From the NCBI GenBank assembly GCA_031732795.1, contig JAVMKC010000046.1:1-29035 (forward strand): a stretch of 29,035 nucleotides of DNA, read 5' to 3'. This document shows positions 5,457-14,089 of the stretch, one piece after another. A model generated the notes under the pieces. It saw nothing but the letters and a program-made list of their open reading frames with translations, did no database searches and was not told the origin of the DNA. Numbering within the stretch: the first letter of the stretch is position 1; each line of letters opens with the position of its first letter. The DNA is from Accumulibacter sp031732795 (GTDB taxonomy: Bacteria; Pseudomonadota; Gammaproteobacteria; Burkholderiales; Rhodocyclaceae). Both the position numbers and the translations under genes were made by a program.

Positions 5457-6728
5457 TCAGTTGCCGCCGGAAACCTTGGGGTGATCCGCGTAAATCAGGA
5501 GCGGCTGGCTATCGCCGACGATCACATTCTCGTCGATCACCACTTCTGTGACGTTTTCCATACTGGGAAGTTCATACATCGTATCCAACAGCACTGCTTC
5601 AAGGATAGACCGTAAACCGCGGGCACCGGTCTTACGGTCGAGGGCTTTTTTGGCGATGGCCGTCAACGCTGCTTGGCGGATTTCGAGATCGACTCCCTCC
5701 ATGGCGAAAAGCTTTTGATATTGTTTGACCAGGGCATTCTTCGGTTCGACGAGAATCTGCACCAGCGCGGCGGTCGACAGTTCTTCCAGAGTGGCGATGA
5801 CCGGCAGGCGGCCGATCAATTCGGGAATCAGCCCGAATTTGATCAAATCCTCGGGTTCGACGGTGCGCAGCACTTCACCGATGCCTTTCTTGTCGTCCTT
5901 GCTCTTGACCTCGGCGCCGAAGCCCATTCCGCCGCCTTCGGAGCGTTTGCGGATCACTTTTTCGAGCCCGTCGAAAGCACCGCCGCAAATGAACAGGATG
6001 TTGGTGGTGTCCACTTGCACGAAATCCTGGTTGGGGTGTTTGCGTCCGCCTTGCGGTGGCACGGAGGCGATCGTTCCTTCGATCAGTTTGAGCAAGGCTT
6101 GTTGCACGCCCTCGCCGGAAACGTCGCGAGTGATCGACGGGTTGTCGGATTTGCGGGAAATTTTGTCGATTTCGTCGATGTAGACGATGCCGCGCTGCGC
6201 TTTTTCAGTGTCGTAGTCGGCTTTCTGCAACAGTTTCTGGATGATGTTTTCGACATCTTCGCCGACATAACCGGCTTCGGTCAGCGTCGTCGCGTCGGCC
6301 ATCACGAAAGGAACATCCAGTGTGCGAGCCAAGGTTTGTGCGAGCAGGGTCTTGCCTGAGCCAGTGGGACCGATCAGGAGAATATTGCTCTTGGCCAGTT
6401 CGACGTCTTCATTGGTCTTTCCGTAGTGACGCAGGCGCTTGTAGTGGTTGTAGACCGCCACCGACAGGATGCGCTTGGCCTGGTCCTGGCCGATCACGTA
6501 TTGATCGAGCAGGGCGGCTATCTCTTTCGGGGTTGGCAGATCGCTTTTGCCGCCCTTGCCACTCTGTTCTCCGGCGACCTCGTCGCGAACGATATCGTTG
6601 CAGAGATCGATACATTCGTCGCAAATGAACACCGAGGGTCCGGCAATCAGCTTCTTGACCTCGTGCTGACTTTTGCCGCAGAACGAGCAGTACAGCAGTT
6701 TTTCACTGCCACTTTTCTTTTCCGACAT
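5457..6728 (-). CDS. clpX: ClpX, ATPase subunit of the ClpXP protease
   Basis: This encodes 423 residues, full length. ClpX recognises tagged or damaged proteins, unfolds them with ATP and threads them into ClpP. The N-terminal zinc-binding domain has C14, C17, C36 and C39 (YCSFCGK and FICDECIDLC). Walker A is GPTGSGKT (about 120-127), pore loop 1 is GYVGED (about 153-158) and Walker B is VYIDEIDK (about 182-189). The ClpP-docking loop is MGFGAE rather than the commoner IGF, a mild change that keeps Gly-Phe. The arginine-bearing sensor region GLIPELIGRLP is intact. It starts 49 bases after the clpP stop. Confidence 0.98.
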   Translation of the reverse strand: MSEKKSGSEKLLYCSFCGKSQHEVKKLIAGPSVFICDECIDLCNDIVRDEVAGEQSGKGGKSDLPTPKEIAALLDQYVIGQDQAKRILSVAVYNHYKRLRHYGKTNEDVELAKSNILLIGPTGSGKTLLAQTLARTLDVPFVMADATTLTEAGYVGEDVENIIQKLLQKADYDTEKAQRGIVYIDEIDKISRKSDNPSITRDVSGEGVQQALLKLIEGTIASVPPQGGRKHPNQDFVQVDTTNILFICGGAFDGLEKVIRKRSEGGGMGFGAEVKSKDDKKGIGEVLRTVEPEDLIKFGLIPELIGRLPVIATLEELSTAALVQILVEPKNALVKQYQKLFAMEGVDLEIRQAALTAIAKKALDRKTGARGLRSILEAVLLDTMYELPSMENVTEVVIDENVIVGDSQPLLIYADHPKVSGGN

Positions 6729-6777
6729 TTTCGGGCTACCTTTTTGTCAAGCCGTACCGCAATATCTGGACCGGGAA

Positions 6778-7407
6778 TCAACCTGCCTCGCGCTTGGCGA
6801 GCACCTTGTCGATCAAGCCGTAGTCCGCGGCTTCGTTGGCGGAGAGAAAATTGTCGCGGTCGGTATCCCGCTCGATGCGCTCGACCGACTGGCCGGTGTG
6901 GTGGGCCATCAGTTCGTTGAGCTTGGCACGCAGGGCCAGAATTTCCTTGGCATGAATGGCGATATCCGAGGCCTGGCCCTGGAAACCGCCCATCGGCTGA
7001 TGGATCATGACCCGTGAATTGGGCAGGGCAAAGCGTTTGCCCTTTGTTCCGGCAGCCAGCAGGAAAGCGCCCATTGAAGCGGCCTGGCCCATGCACAGCG
7101 TCGACACATCGGGCTTGATGAACTGCATGGTGTCGTAGATCGACAAACCAGCCGAAACCGAACCGCCTGGTGAATTGATATAAAAATGAATATCTTTGTC
7201 TGGATTCTCCGCTTCGAGAAATAGCAATTGCGCCACCACCAGATTGGCAGTGACGTCGTTGACGGGACCAATCAGAAAGACGACCCGCTCCTTGAGCAGG
7301 CGCGAATAGATGTCATAGGCTCGTTCGCCACGTCCGCTCTGCTCGATGACCATCGGCACCAGGCCCAGAGCCTGGGGTTGCCAATCGCTTGGGTGATCCA
7401 TGTGCAT
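6778..7407 (-). CDS. clpP: ClpP, proteolytic subunit of Clp proteases
   Basis: This encodes 209 residues, the normal length of the proprotein. It is a serine peptidase forming two stacked heptamer rings that degrade proteins delivered by ClpX or ClpA. The catalytic triad is visible: Ser111 in QAASMGAF, His136 in RVMIHQPMGG and Asp185 in DTDRDNF, the same numbering as in the E. coli precursor. The family's GGSVSAGLSIYDTM motif is intact near residues 81-94. The first 13 or so residues probably form the processed propeptide. It lies between tig (41 bases upstream) and clpX, a classic operon arrangement. Confidence 0.98.
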   Translation of the reverse strand: MHMDHPSDWQPQALGLVPMVIEQSGRGERAYDIYSRLLKERVVFLIGPVNDVTANLVVAQLLFLEAENPDKDIHFYINSPGGSVSAGLSIYDTMQFIKPDVSTLCMGQAASMGAFLLAAGTKGKRFALPNSRVMIHQPMGGFQGQASDIAIHAKEILALRAKLNELMAHHTGQSVERIERDTDRDNFLSANEAADYGLIDKVLAKREAG

Positions 7408-7448
7408 CGTTTCTCCTGTGGCGCACGGCGCCGTTTTTCCGGCCGGGG

Positions 7449-8774
7449 TCAGGATGATGGCTGTCCCATCAACTCCTCGAACACGGCTGACTGGTCCTCC
7501 ACCTTGGCCTGGCTCAGCACCCAGTCGACCACGTTTGCTTCGACGGCTGCTCCTTGGACCTCTTCGAGGCGTTCCGGTTGCGCATAGTACCAGCCGATCA
7601 CTTCTTCCGGATGCTCATAACTTTGCGCAGCTTCCTGAACCAGGGCGCGCACTTGCTCAGGCTTGGCCTGCAGCGAGTGTTCCTGAACGATGGCGGCAAA
7701 TAACAAACCGAGGCTGACCCGCCGCGTGGCCTCTTCGGCAAACCACTCGCGCTGCATCGGCATATCCTTGATTTTCACGCCGTTTTGCTCCATCTGCTGG
7801 CGCATCATCTGCATCATGTGTTCGATTTCATGATCGACCAGCACGTTCGGCACCGGGATGGAGTGCTTTTGCAGCAGAACATCCATCACCTGCCTAGTCA
7901 CGCGTGTCTGCAAACGCTTTTTGACCTCACGCTGCAAGTTCTGTTCGATTTCCGCACGCATCTGGTCGAGGCTGCCATCGACGACACCCAGAGCTTTGGC
8001 GAAATCGGCATCCACTTCCGGAAGAATCGGCTGACAGACTTCCTTGAGCGTCAATTCGAAAATTACCTCTTGTCCGGCCAGTTCCTTGGCGAAATAGTCG
8101 GCAGGAAAGGTCAGATCGAAAGATTTACTGTCGCCGGTAGCGGCGCCGATCACCGCAGCTTCGAAATCGGCGAGCATTTTGCCTTCACCGAGCACGAAAC
8201 GGAAATCCTTGCCTTGGCCGCCAGCGAAGGGCTCACCATCTTTTTTGCCCAGGAAATCGATCGTTACCTGATCTCCCGTTGCTGCTGCGCGGCTGACCGG
8301 CTCGTAGCGTACGCGTTGTTTGCGGAGGATTTCGAGGGTGCCATCAACCTCGGCGTCACCGATCGAAAGTGTCGGGCGCTCGATGGTGACATCGGACAAG
8401 TCGGCTAGTTGAATTTCAGGAAAAACCTCGAAGATGGCGGTGAATTCGACGTGTGTCTCGCTACCGGTCTTGGCTTCGATCCGTGGGTTGCCGGCGACGC
8501 GCAGTTGCTGCTCGCTGACCGCCTCGCTGAAGCGGCGTCCCAGGAGGTCGGAGAGGGCATCGCTGCGGGCGTCGTGGCCATATTGCTGACGGATCAGGTT
8601 TGCCGGCACCTTACCGGGACGGAAGCCGGGCATCTTGGCGTTTTTGCCGAGCCGCTTCAGGCGCTGATCGACATCCTTGTCGAGGTCGGCGATGGCCACC
8701 GACAGATCCAGACGGCGCTCGAGAGGATTGACGATTGGGGCGTCGGTGTCGGAGTGGGTGGCATTCGTTTCCAT
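7449..8774 (-). CDS. tig: trigger factor, ribosome-bound chaperone and prolyl isomerase
   Basis: This encodes 441 residues. Trigger factor binds the ribosome exit tunnel and shelters nascent chains. The N-terminal ribosome-binding domain carries the signature MPGFRPGKVP (about 48-57). The FKBP-type isomerase domain follows (about 165-250, with GDQVTIDFLGKKDGEPF and the FVLGEGKM loop). The C-terminal helical chaperone arms contain the long Met/Gln-rich IEHMMQMMRQQMEQNG helix. A short extra N-terminal stretch (METNATHSDTDAP) precedes the usual family start, and an internal start is possible. It heads the tig-clpP-clpX-lon cluster, and about 690 non-coding bases separate it from the divergent malQ. 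Confidence 0.97.
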   Translation of the reverse strand: METNATHSDTDAPIVNPLERRLDLSVAIADLDKDVDQRLKRLGKNAKMPGFRPGKVPANLIRQQYGHDARSDALSDLLGRRFSEAVSEQQLRVAGNPRIEAKTGSETHVEFTAIFEVFPEIQLADLSDVTIERPTLSIGDAEVDGTLEILRKQRVRYEPVSRAAATGDQVTIDFLGKKDGEPFAGGQGKDFRFVLGEGKMLADFEAAVIGAATGDSKSFDLTFPADYFAKELAGQEVIFELTLKEVCQPILPEVDADFAKALGVVDGSLDQMRAEIEQNLQREVKKRLQTRVTRQVMDVLLQKHSIPVPNVLVDHEIEHMMQMMRQQMEQNGVKIKDMPMQREWFAEEATRRVSLGLLFAAIVQEHSLQAKPEQVRALVQEAAQSYEHPEEVIGWYYAQPERLEEVQGAAVEANVVDWVLSQAKVEDQSAVFEELMGQPSS

Positions 8775-9466
8775 AACAATCCTTGTGATCAGGCTCGAAG
8801 GTGGTTGAAACCAAGCGTGGCGGAAAAACCAGCCCGGCTGGAAAAAGTCCAGTCTTCGCAGACCCCGGGTGGTCGATATGAGGATCTGCGAAAGCGGTGT
8901 GGAATTGGGGATGGCTTACAGCCTATCGTTTTCAATGCGCTGTTTGTTCGGTGTTTTTTGACAAAAATACAATTGACACGGCAGCCAGCGAGCCTTGTTG
9001 AAGATACTTTTAGCAATCCGTTCCTGCGCAGCAAAAGGGCGAAATTCTACAACATTAATTGCTGTCTCGAAACTCCCGTCAGGCCGCCGCCCGCTCGCGG
9101 GCAAATCGTCAACCGTCGCTGCCGGAGGAATGAAAGCATTGAACGGGATTAGCCGATAACCATTCGATCATCGTCGGTGGCCAAGGTGGACGAGCGGCAT
9201 TGATGGCGGAGGTTGTCCGACGCTGTGGATTATCGATGGCGCATTGCTGGCAAGCGTTGCGGATTAAACGTCCAGCCCGTATGATCGGCCAGGAAATATT
9301 CGGGCTGTATCAGGGTTGGTTGTCGAATTTGCGCGTCGGTTGTCGTTCTGCGACCGATCGTTCCCGCAACTGCCGGCTCGGAGGTCTGGGCCGGGTCGGC
9401 TTGCCACCGCGACTCCCTGTTCGGCCGCCCTTGATCATCAACCATCCTCATTTGACCAGGGAATCC
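8775..9466. other. long divergent non-coding region between tig and malQ
   Basis: These 692 bases separate two divergent genes. No tRNA, no convincing reading frame with a ribosome site and no known riboswitch was seen. It holds an 8-bp inverted repeat, TTCGCAGA (8855-8862) / TCTGCGAA (8885-8892), that would fall in the tig leader, an AT-rich patch at 8940-9065 suited to promoters, and a single near-match to a DnaA box (9224-9232) that I do not consider meaningful. Confidence 0.6.
9044..9072 (-). promoter_or_regulatory. candidate promoter for the tig cluster
   Basis: On the minus strand, TAGAAT (9049-9044; five of six bases match the -10 consensus) lies 17 bases after TTTCGA (9072-9067; three of six match the -35). 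It would give a leader of about 260 bases before tig. The weak -35 makes this tentative. Confidence 0.3.
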
Positions 9467-11002
9467 ATGTCCTCTTCTTTTCTTGCCCGCCGAAGCGGTG
9501 TTCTTCTCCATCCGACCTCTCTACCTGGTCCGCATGGTTGCGGCGATCTCGGTGAGTCGGCTTATCATTTTGTCGATTGGCTGGTGGCGGCCGGACAGAC
9601 GTTGTGGCAGGTGCTGCCGTTGGGTGGCGTCGGCCCCGGCAATTCGCCGTATGTCAGTCCGTCGGCTTTTGCCGGTAACGAATTGCTGATCGATGTGCGG
9701 CAATTGCATCAGGCCGGTCTGCTTTTCGACGCTGATTTGGCGCAGATGCCGGTTTTTTCGGCCAGGCGGGTTGATTATGGTGCCGTGCGCTTGTTCAAGA
9801 GCCGTCTCCTGCGTCTTGCCGCCAAGCGTTTCTTTGCCGGCAAGACCAGCGATCCCTCACATGAGGCGTATGCCGACTTCTGTGCCAGCCAGGGTGCCTG
9901 GCTCAACGACTACGCCTTGTTCATGGCGCTCGATGCCCAATACGCCGGGGAGGGCAAGCTCTGGCAGGATTGGCCCGCTCCGTTGGCCAAGCGGCTGGCC
10001 GCTGCGGTGCGGCAGGCCACACAACAGCATGCCGAGGAGATCGGATTCTGGAAATTCGCTCAATGGTGTTTCCATCGTCAGTGGCAGGCGGTCAAAGCCT
10101 ACGCCAACGCGCGCCAGATCGAAATCGTCGGTGATCTGCCGATTTTCGTTGCCGGACATAGCGCCGACGTCTGGTCTCATCCCGAGTTGTTCGATCTTGA
10201 TGGGAGCGGGCAGCAGAATACGGTTGCCGGCGTTCCGCCCGACTATTTCAGCGCTACCGGACAGCGCTGGGGCAACCCGCTTTATCGCTGGTCGGCACAC
10301 GCTGCAACCGGCTATCGATGGTGGGTCGATCGGATGCGTCAGACGATGAGCTTGTGCGATATCGTGCGCATCGATCATTTCCGTGGCTTCGAAGCCTTTT
10401 GGGAGATCCCGGCCAGCGCGGCGACGGCGATTGACGGAAAGTGGCAACCGGGTCCGGGCAAAGCGGTTTTCGACGCCATGGCCCGCGAGTTGGGCGACGC
10501 CCAGGGCGCGTTGCGGATCATCGCCGAGGATCTCGGAATCATCACCCCTGAAGTCAACGCTTTGCGCGAAAGCGTCGGTTTGCCCGGCATGCGCATCTTG
10601 CAGTTCGCTTTCGATGGCGATGCCGGGAATTCATACCTGCCACATAATTTTGAAGCCAATACGGTGGTGTACACCGGCACCCACGACAATGACACGACGC
10701 GTGGCTGGTGGCAGACTTTGACGGCGGATCAACACACGCGGATTGCCGGTTATCTGGGGATTGGCAAAAAAGGCCGCGCCGATATGCCTTGGCCGTTGAT
10801 TCGCGCCGCTTACGCTTCGGTTGCGGCATGGTGCGTCATACCGCTGCAGGATGTGCTCGGTCTGGATTCCAGTCACCGCATGAATCAGCCCGGTTTGTCG
10901 GCGGATTCCTGGGAATGGCGCTTCGATTGGTCACAAGTCAACAGCAGTCATGCCGAACGTCTGCTCGAGTTTTCCCGGGTATATGGCCGGCAGCGCCGCT
11001 GA
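9467..11002 (+). CDS. malQ: 4-alpha-glucanotransferase (amylomaltase, GH77)
   Basis: This encodes 511 residues, the normal length. It transfers alpha-1,4-glucan segments between maltodextrins and glucose in the cytoplasm, usually in glycogen or maltodextrin metabolism. I chose the ATG at 467 bases past 9000 (9467) because AGGGA precedes it and the family begins with SSSFLARRSGVLLHPTSLPG; upstream in-frame sequence has no family similarity. Conserved blocks appear in order: GNSPYVSPSAFAGN, GDLPIFVAGHSADVW, GVPPDYFSATGQRWGNPLY, the nucleophile Asp about 303 in RIDHFRG, the acid/base Glu about 354 in AEDLG, and YTGTHDNDTTRGWW. No glycogen genes are adjacent, so its pathway partner must be elsewhere. 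Confidence 0.96.
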   Translation: MSSSFLARRSGVLLHPTSLPGPHGCGDLGESAYHFVDWLVAAGQTLWQVLPLGGVGPGNSPYVSPSAFAGNELLIDVRQLHQAGLLFDADLAQMPVFSARRVDYGAVRLFKSRLLRLAAKRFFAGKTSDPSHEAYADFCASQGAWLNDYALFMALDAQYAGEGKLWQDWPAPLAKRLAAAVRQATQQHAEEIGFWKFAQWCFHRQWQAVKAYANARQIEIVGDLPIFVAGHSADVWSHPELFDLDGSGQQNTVAGVPPDYFSATGQRWGNPLYRWSAHAATGYRWWVDRMRQTMSLCDIVRIDHFRGFEAFWEIPASAATAIDGKWQPGPGKAVFDAMARELGDAQGALRIIAEDLGIITPEVNALRESVGLPGMRILQFAFDGDAGNSYLPHNFEANTVVYTGTHDNDTTRGWWQTLTADQHTRIAGYLGIGKKGRADMPWPLIRAAYASVAAWCVIPLQDVLGLDSSHRMNQPGLSADSWEWRFDWSQVNSSHAERLLEFSRVYGRQRR

Positions 11003-11088
11003 AATTTCCATGACGTGGTTGTCGGCTCATCACATCCAGTTACATAACGGAAACATGCTTGCAACAGAAACTTTTCCGCAGAATGTCC

Positions 11089-11094
11089 TATACT
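11089..11094 (+). promoter_or_regulatory. -10 element for the candidate small RNA
   Basis: TATACT matches five of six bases of the -10 consensus and lies seven bases before the first paired bases of the candidate RNA. No good -35 is found at the right distance (TTGCAA at 11059 is 24 bases away), so an activator or another sigma factor would be needed. Tentative. Confidence 0.4.
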
Positions 11095-11100
11095 GCAGTT

Positions 11101-11190
11101 GTCGCTGCTGCTCACCCCTCCCCCTCCCCTCTAGCGGCAGTGATGTTTTACCCGGCCCGCTCAGCTTCTCCCTCTGAGCGGGCCGTTTCT
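11101..11190 (+). ncRNA. candidate small RNA with C-rich loop and intrinsic terminator
   Basis: About 90 nt between malQ and the M16 peptidase folds into two hairpins. Hairpin 1 pairs TCGCTGCTGC (11102-11111) with GCGGCAGTGA (11134-11143) through ten pairs, two of them G-U. It shows a 22-base loop containing CACCCCTCCCCCTCCCCT (11113-11130), complementary to purine-rich Shine-Dalgarno sites. Hairpin 2 is a strong terminator (11153-11185) with a T-rich tail. A C-rich loop plus terminator is the layout of trans-acting sRNAs that block ribosome binding sites. The alternative is an attenuated leader of the M16 gene. I do not recognise a named family. Confidence 0.5.
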
Positions 11191-11192
11191 TA
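11153..11192 (+). terminator. intrinsic terminator
   Basis: CGGCCCGCTCAG (11153-11164) pairs perfectly with CTGAGCGGGCCG (11174-11185) over 12 bp with a nine-base loop, followed by TTTCTTA. It lies 150 bases after malQ and 80 bases before the M16 gene, so it ends either the malQ transcript, the candidate small RNA, or both. Confidence 0.85.
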
Positions 11193-11274
11193 TCTTATCG
11201 ATATAAAATGCAATCTGTAGCCGGTGTGGATGCCTCTCGCGACCGGTGCGCCGGTCCCGTGGAGTGGTTTGACA

Positions 11275-14031
11275 ATGAACCAGTGGATGACTATGGCTGC
11301 GAACTTGCTCTCGTCCTTGCTTCTGGCTTTTCTGCCGCCTGCCGGTCTGGCAGCGGATGAATCCGTCGCCAAAGCGTCCAAAGCCGTACTGCCGGCCGGG
11401 GTCGTCAAGCAGGCAACGGTCGAAGGAATCACCGAATATCGCTTGCCGAATGGCCTGCATTGCATTCTGTTTGCCGATTCGTCCAAACCCACGGTCACGG
11501 TCAACATCACCTATCTGGTCGGCTCGCGCCACGAAAATTATGGCGAAAGCGGCATGGCCCACCTTCTCGAACATCTGATTTTCAAGGGCTCGAAGAATTT
11601 TCCCGATCCGACCCGGGAGTTCAAGGCACGTGGCTTCGACATCAACGGCAGCACTTGGCTCGACCGGACCAACTATTACCTGACTTTTCCTGCCAGCAGC
11701 GACAACATCCGCTGGGCGTTGGCCTGGGTCACCGACGCGATGGTCAACTCGCCGATCTCCCGCAAGGACCTGGACACTGAAATGTCGGTGGTCCGCAACG
11801 AATTTGAAATGGGCGAGAACGATCCGACCAGCGTGATGCTCAAGCGCATGCAATCGATGCTTTTCGATTGGCACAACTACGGCAACAACACCATTGGCGC
11901 GCGCAGCGACATCGAAAACGTCCGCATCGAAAATTTGCAGGCGTTCTATCGCAAGTATTACCAGCCTGACAATGCCGTCCTGACTTTGGCTGGCAAATTC
12001 GACGAACAACAGGCGATCCGCTGGGTGGCCGATACGCTGGGCCGTCTGCCGAAGCCGGCGCGGACACTCGCCGACCATTGGACGGTGGAACCGACCGCCG
12101 ACGGCGAACGGCATTTCGTCGTCCGGCGTCGGGGAGAAGTCCAACTGGTCACCCTGGCCTATCGGACGCCATCGACCCTGCACGCCGATTCCGACGCCAT
12201 CGGCGTGGCCAGCGAAATTCTCGGCAATACGCCGAATGGTCGTCTTTACCGGCAACTGGTGACTACCGGACTGGCGGCGCAGGTTTTTTCGTACACCATG
12301 GAGACTCGTGAACCGGGATTTGTCGTTTTTGGCGCCGTGGTGCCCAAGGGACAAGCGATCGACGTGGTTCGCGACCGGATGATCGAGAGCATCGAAACCG
12401 GCTTTGTCGGGGACAAGGTCCGCCAGGACGAGTTGCAGCGGACCGTCGCGCAGGTGAAGACCGCTTACGAACGCGCTCTGGCCGATCCGGAAACCTTCGC
12501 CGTGATGCTCTCCGAGTTCATTGCTCTGGGTGACTGGCGCCTGTTCTTCTACGGCCGTGATCAACTCGACCAACTCACGCCGGACAAGGTCGACGTCGCT
12601 GCGGGCAAGTATTTCGTCCGCGACAACCGGGTGTTGGGGACCTTCATTCCAGACGATGCTCCGCAACGTGCCGAAATCTCCAGCGCGCCGAGCGCAGCAC
12701 AGTTGCTCGCCGGCTATCGGGCTCAGACCAATGGTGAAGCCGGCGAAACGTTCGATCCTTCGTACGATAACATCGGACAACGTTCACAACGGCGTGATAT
12801 CGGCGACCTGAAACTGGCGATGCTGCCGAAAAAGAACCGCGGCCAGACGGTGCAAGTCGCTTTCGCCTTCCGTTGGGGCGATGAAAACTCATTGCAAGAC
12901 CGCGATCTGGCCGGCGTTCTGACACAGGCCATGCTCGGTCGCGGGACCTCGCGACTCGATCGTCAACAAATTGCAGACGAAATGACGCGATTGAAAATGC
13001 GTGGTCATTTGCTGCACTTCGAGACCACCCGCGAGAAGTTGTTGGAGTCCCTGCGCCTGGTTGCCCATCTCTGGCGAGAGGCCAGTTTCCCAGCCACGGA
13101 ATTTGCCGAGCTTCAACGCGAGCAGATTACCGGGCTGCAAGCGCAACTCGACAACCCCGAAGCCGTATCCGGCGACGCGCTATTGAGCCATTTCAATACC
13201 TACCCGCCTGGCGATCCGCGCCATTACCTTCCAGTGGGCGAACGAATCGAGCAATTGCGCAAGATCACCCTTGATGATCTGAGACGTTACCATCGTCAGT
13301 TGATTGGTACGGCGCGTGGCGAGATCGCTCTCGTCGGCGATTTCGACCCGGCAACGGTCGAACAGGAAATCGGCCGCCTGTTTGCGGATTACCTCTCGCC
13401 GGCTCCGTATCAACGGCTCGAGCGCGAATTCCGGCCCGTGGCGCCGCGGAGGATGGTCATCGACACGCCGGAGAAGGAAAACGCCTATCTCCGCGCGCGC
13501 CTCGATTTCCGACTGCGTGACGACGATCCCGACGCTGCCGCGCTTTATGTCGCCAACAATCTTTTCGGAGGTTATGGCGGCTTGTCCAATCGGCTGATCG
13601 ACCGGTTACGCCAGAAGGATGGTCTCTCTTACAGCGCCGGATCGACCTTGAGCATGGGCGCGCGACACTATCTGTCGAGCTGGAACGTGGAGATCATGGC
13701 CGCGCCGCAGAATATTGCCCGTGCCGAACAGGCGTTCAGCGAAGAATTGCTGCGTGTCCGCCGTGACGGATTCACCGATCAGGAAATCGCCGAGGCGAAA
13801 AAAGGCATGGTCGAAGCGCGCACCCTGGTGCGTTCGCAAGACTCGACATTGGCGGCACGCTGGCTGTCGTTGCTTGACCAGGAACGTGACTGGCGATTTT
13901 CGAAAGATTTCGAAGCGCGAATCTTGGCGGCGACGCCCGCGCAGATCAACGCCGCTTTTCGTAAATTCATCGATCCCGAACAACTGACGATCGTCGTTGC
14001 CGGCGATACCCGCAAAACGCAGACCAAATAA
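11275..14031 (+). CDS. secreted M16 family zinc metallopeptidase, two-domain
   Basis: This encodes 918 residues from the ATG at 11275, chosen because GGAG lies 10 bases upstream and a signal peptide follows directly (MNQWMTMAANLLSSLLLAFL, cleavage near GLAADE); an in-frame GTG at 11224 would add 17 residues before it. The N-terminal half holds the inverted zinc motif HLLEH (96-100) and the third ligand Glu about 176 in VVRNEFE. The C-terminal half is a second M16 domain without HxxEH and is presumably structural, as in bacterial periplasmic M16 proteins. The Tyr/Arg-bearing RLIDRLRQKDGLSYS segment of the second half is intact. The likely role is degradation of peptides in the periplasm. A small GC hairpin (11241-11256) precedes the ribosome site. 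It ends in a strong terminator. Confidence 0.94.
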   Translation: MNQWMTMAANLLSSLLLAFLPPAGLAADESVAKASKAVLPAGVVKQATVEGITEYRLPNGLHCILFADSSKPTVTVNITYLVGSRHENYGESGMAHLLEHLIFKGSKNFPDPTREFKARGFDINGSTWLDRTNYYLTFPASSDNIRWALAWVTDAMVNSPISRKDLDTEMSVVRNEFEMGENDPTSVMLKRMQSMLFDWHNYGNNTIGARSDIENVRIENLQAFYRKYYQPDNAVLTLAGKFDEQQAIRWVADTLGRLPKPARTLADHWTVEPTADGERHFVVRRRGEVQLVTLAYRTPSTLHADSDAIGVASEILGNTPNGRLYRQLVTTGLAAQVFSYTMETREPGFVVFGAVVPKGQAIDVVRDRMIESIETGFVGDKVRQDELQRTVAQVKTAYERALADPETFAVMLSEFIALGDWRLFFYGRDQLDQLTPDKVDVAAGKYFVRDNRVLGTFIPDDAPQRAEISSAPSAAQLLAGYRAQTNGEAGETFDPSYDNIGQRSQRRDIGDLKLAMLPKKNRGQTVQVAFAFRWGDENSLQDRDLAGVLTQAMLGRGTSRLDRQQIADEMTRLKMRGHLLHFETTREKLLESLRLVAHLWREASFPATEFAELQREQITGLQAQLDNPEAVSGDALLSHFNTYPPGDPRHYLPVGERIEQLRKITLDDLRRYHRQLIGTARGEIALVGDFDPATVEQEIGRLFADYLSPAPYQRLEREFRPVAPRRMVIDTPEKENAYLRARLDFRLRDDDPDAAALYVANNLFGGYGGLSNRLIDRLRQKDGLSYSAGSTLSMGARHYLSSWNVEIMAAPQNIARAEQAFSEELLRVRRDGFTDQEIAEAKKGMVEARTLVRSQDSTLAARWLSLLDQERDWRFSKDFEARILAATPAQINAAFRKFIDPEQLTIVVAGDTRKTQTK

Positions 14032-14059
14032 AACGCCCCATGCGGGGCGTTTTATTTTT
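14026..14059. terminator. bidirectional intrinsic terminator
   Basis: AAATAAAACGCCCC (14026-14039) pairs perfectly with GGGGCGTTTTATTT (14044-14057) across a four-base loop. T-rich flanks on both strands let it serve both the M16 gene (whose TAA stop lies in the stem) and the convergent mscL. Confidence 0.95.
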
Positions 14060-14089
14060 GACTGCCGACAAGAAACCGGCGGAAAAAAC

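Noticed and set aside
8409..9152. Plus-strand frame overlapping tig and the non-coding region
   Set aside because: Its first half is antisense to tig, and the remainder has no domain or ribosome site.
8775..9199. tRNA gene before tig
   Set aside because: I searched both strands for the T-arm GGTTCGA-type motif and an acceptor stem and found neither.
9224..9232. TGTGGATTA as a DnaA box
   Set aside because: It has one mismatch to the consensus and is solitary; an origin would need a cluster of boxes and an AT-rich unwinding region.
11161..12780. Minus-strand frame of 539 codons opposite the M16 gene
   Set aside because: It overlaps the M16 peptidase with its zinc motif; the opposite frame has no domains and no sensible start region.
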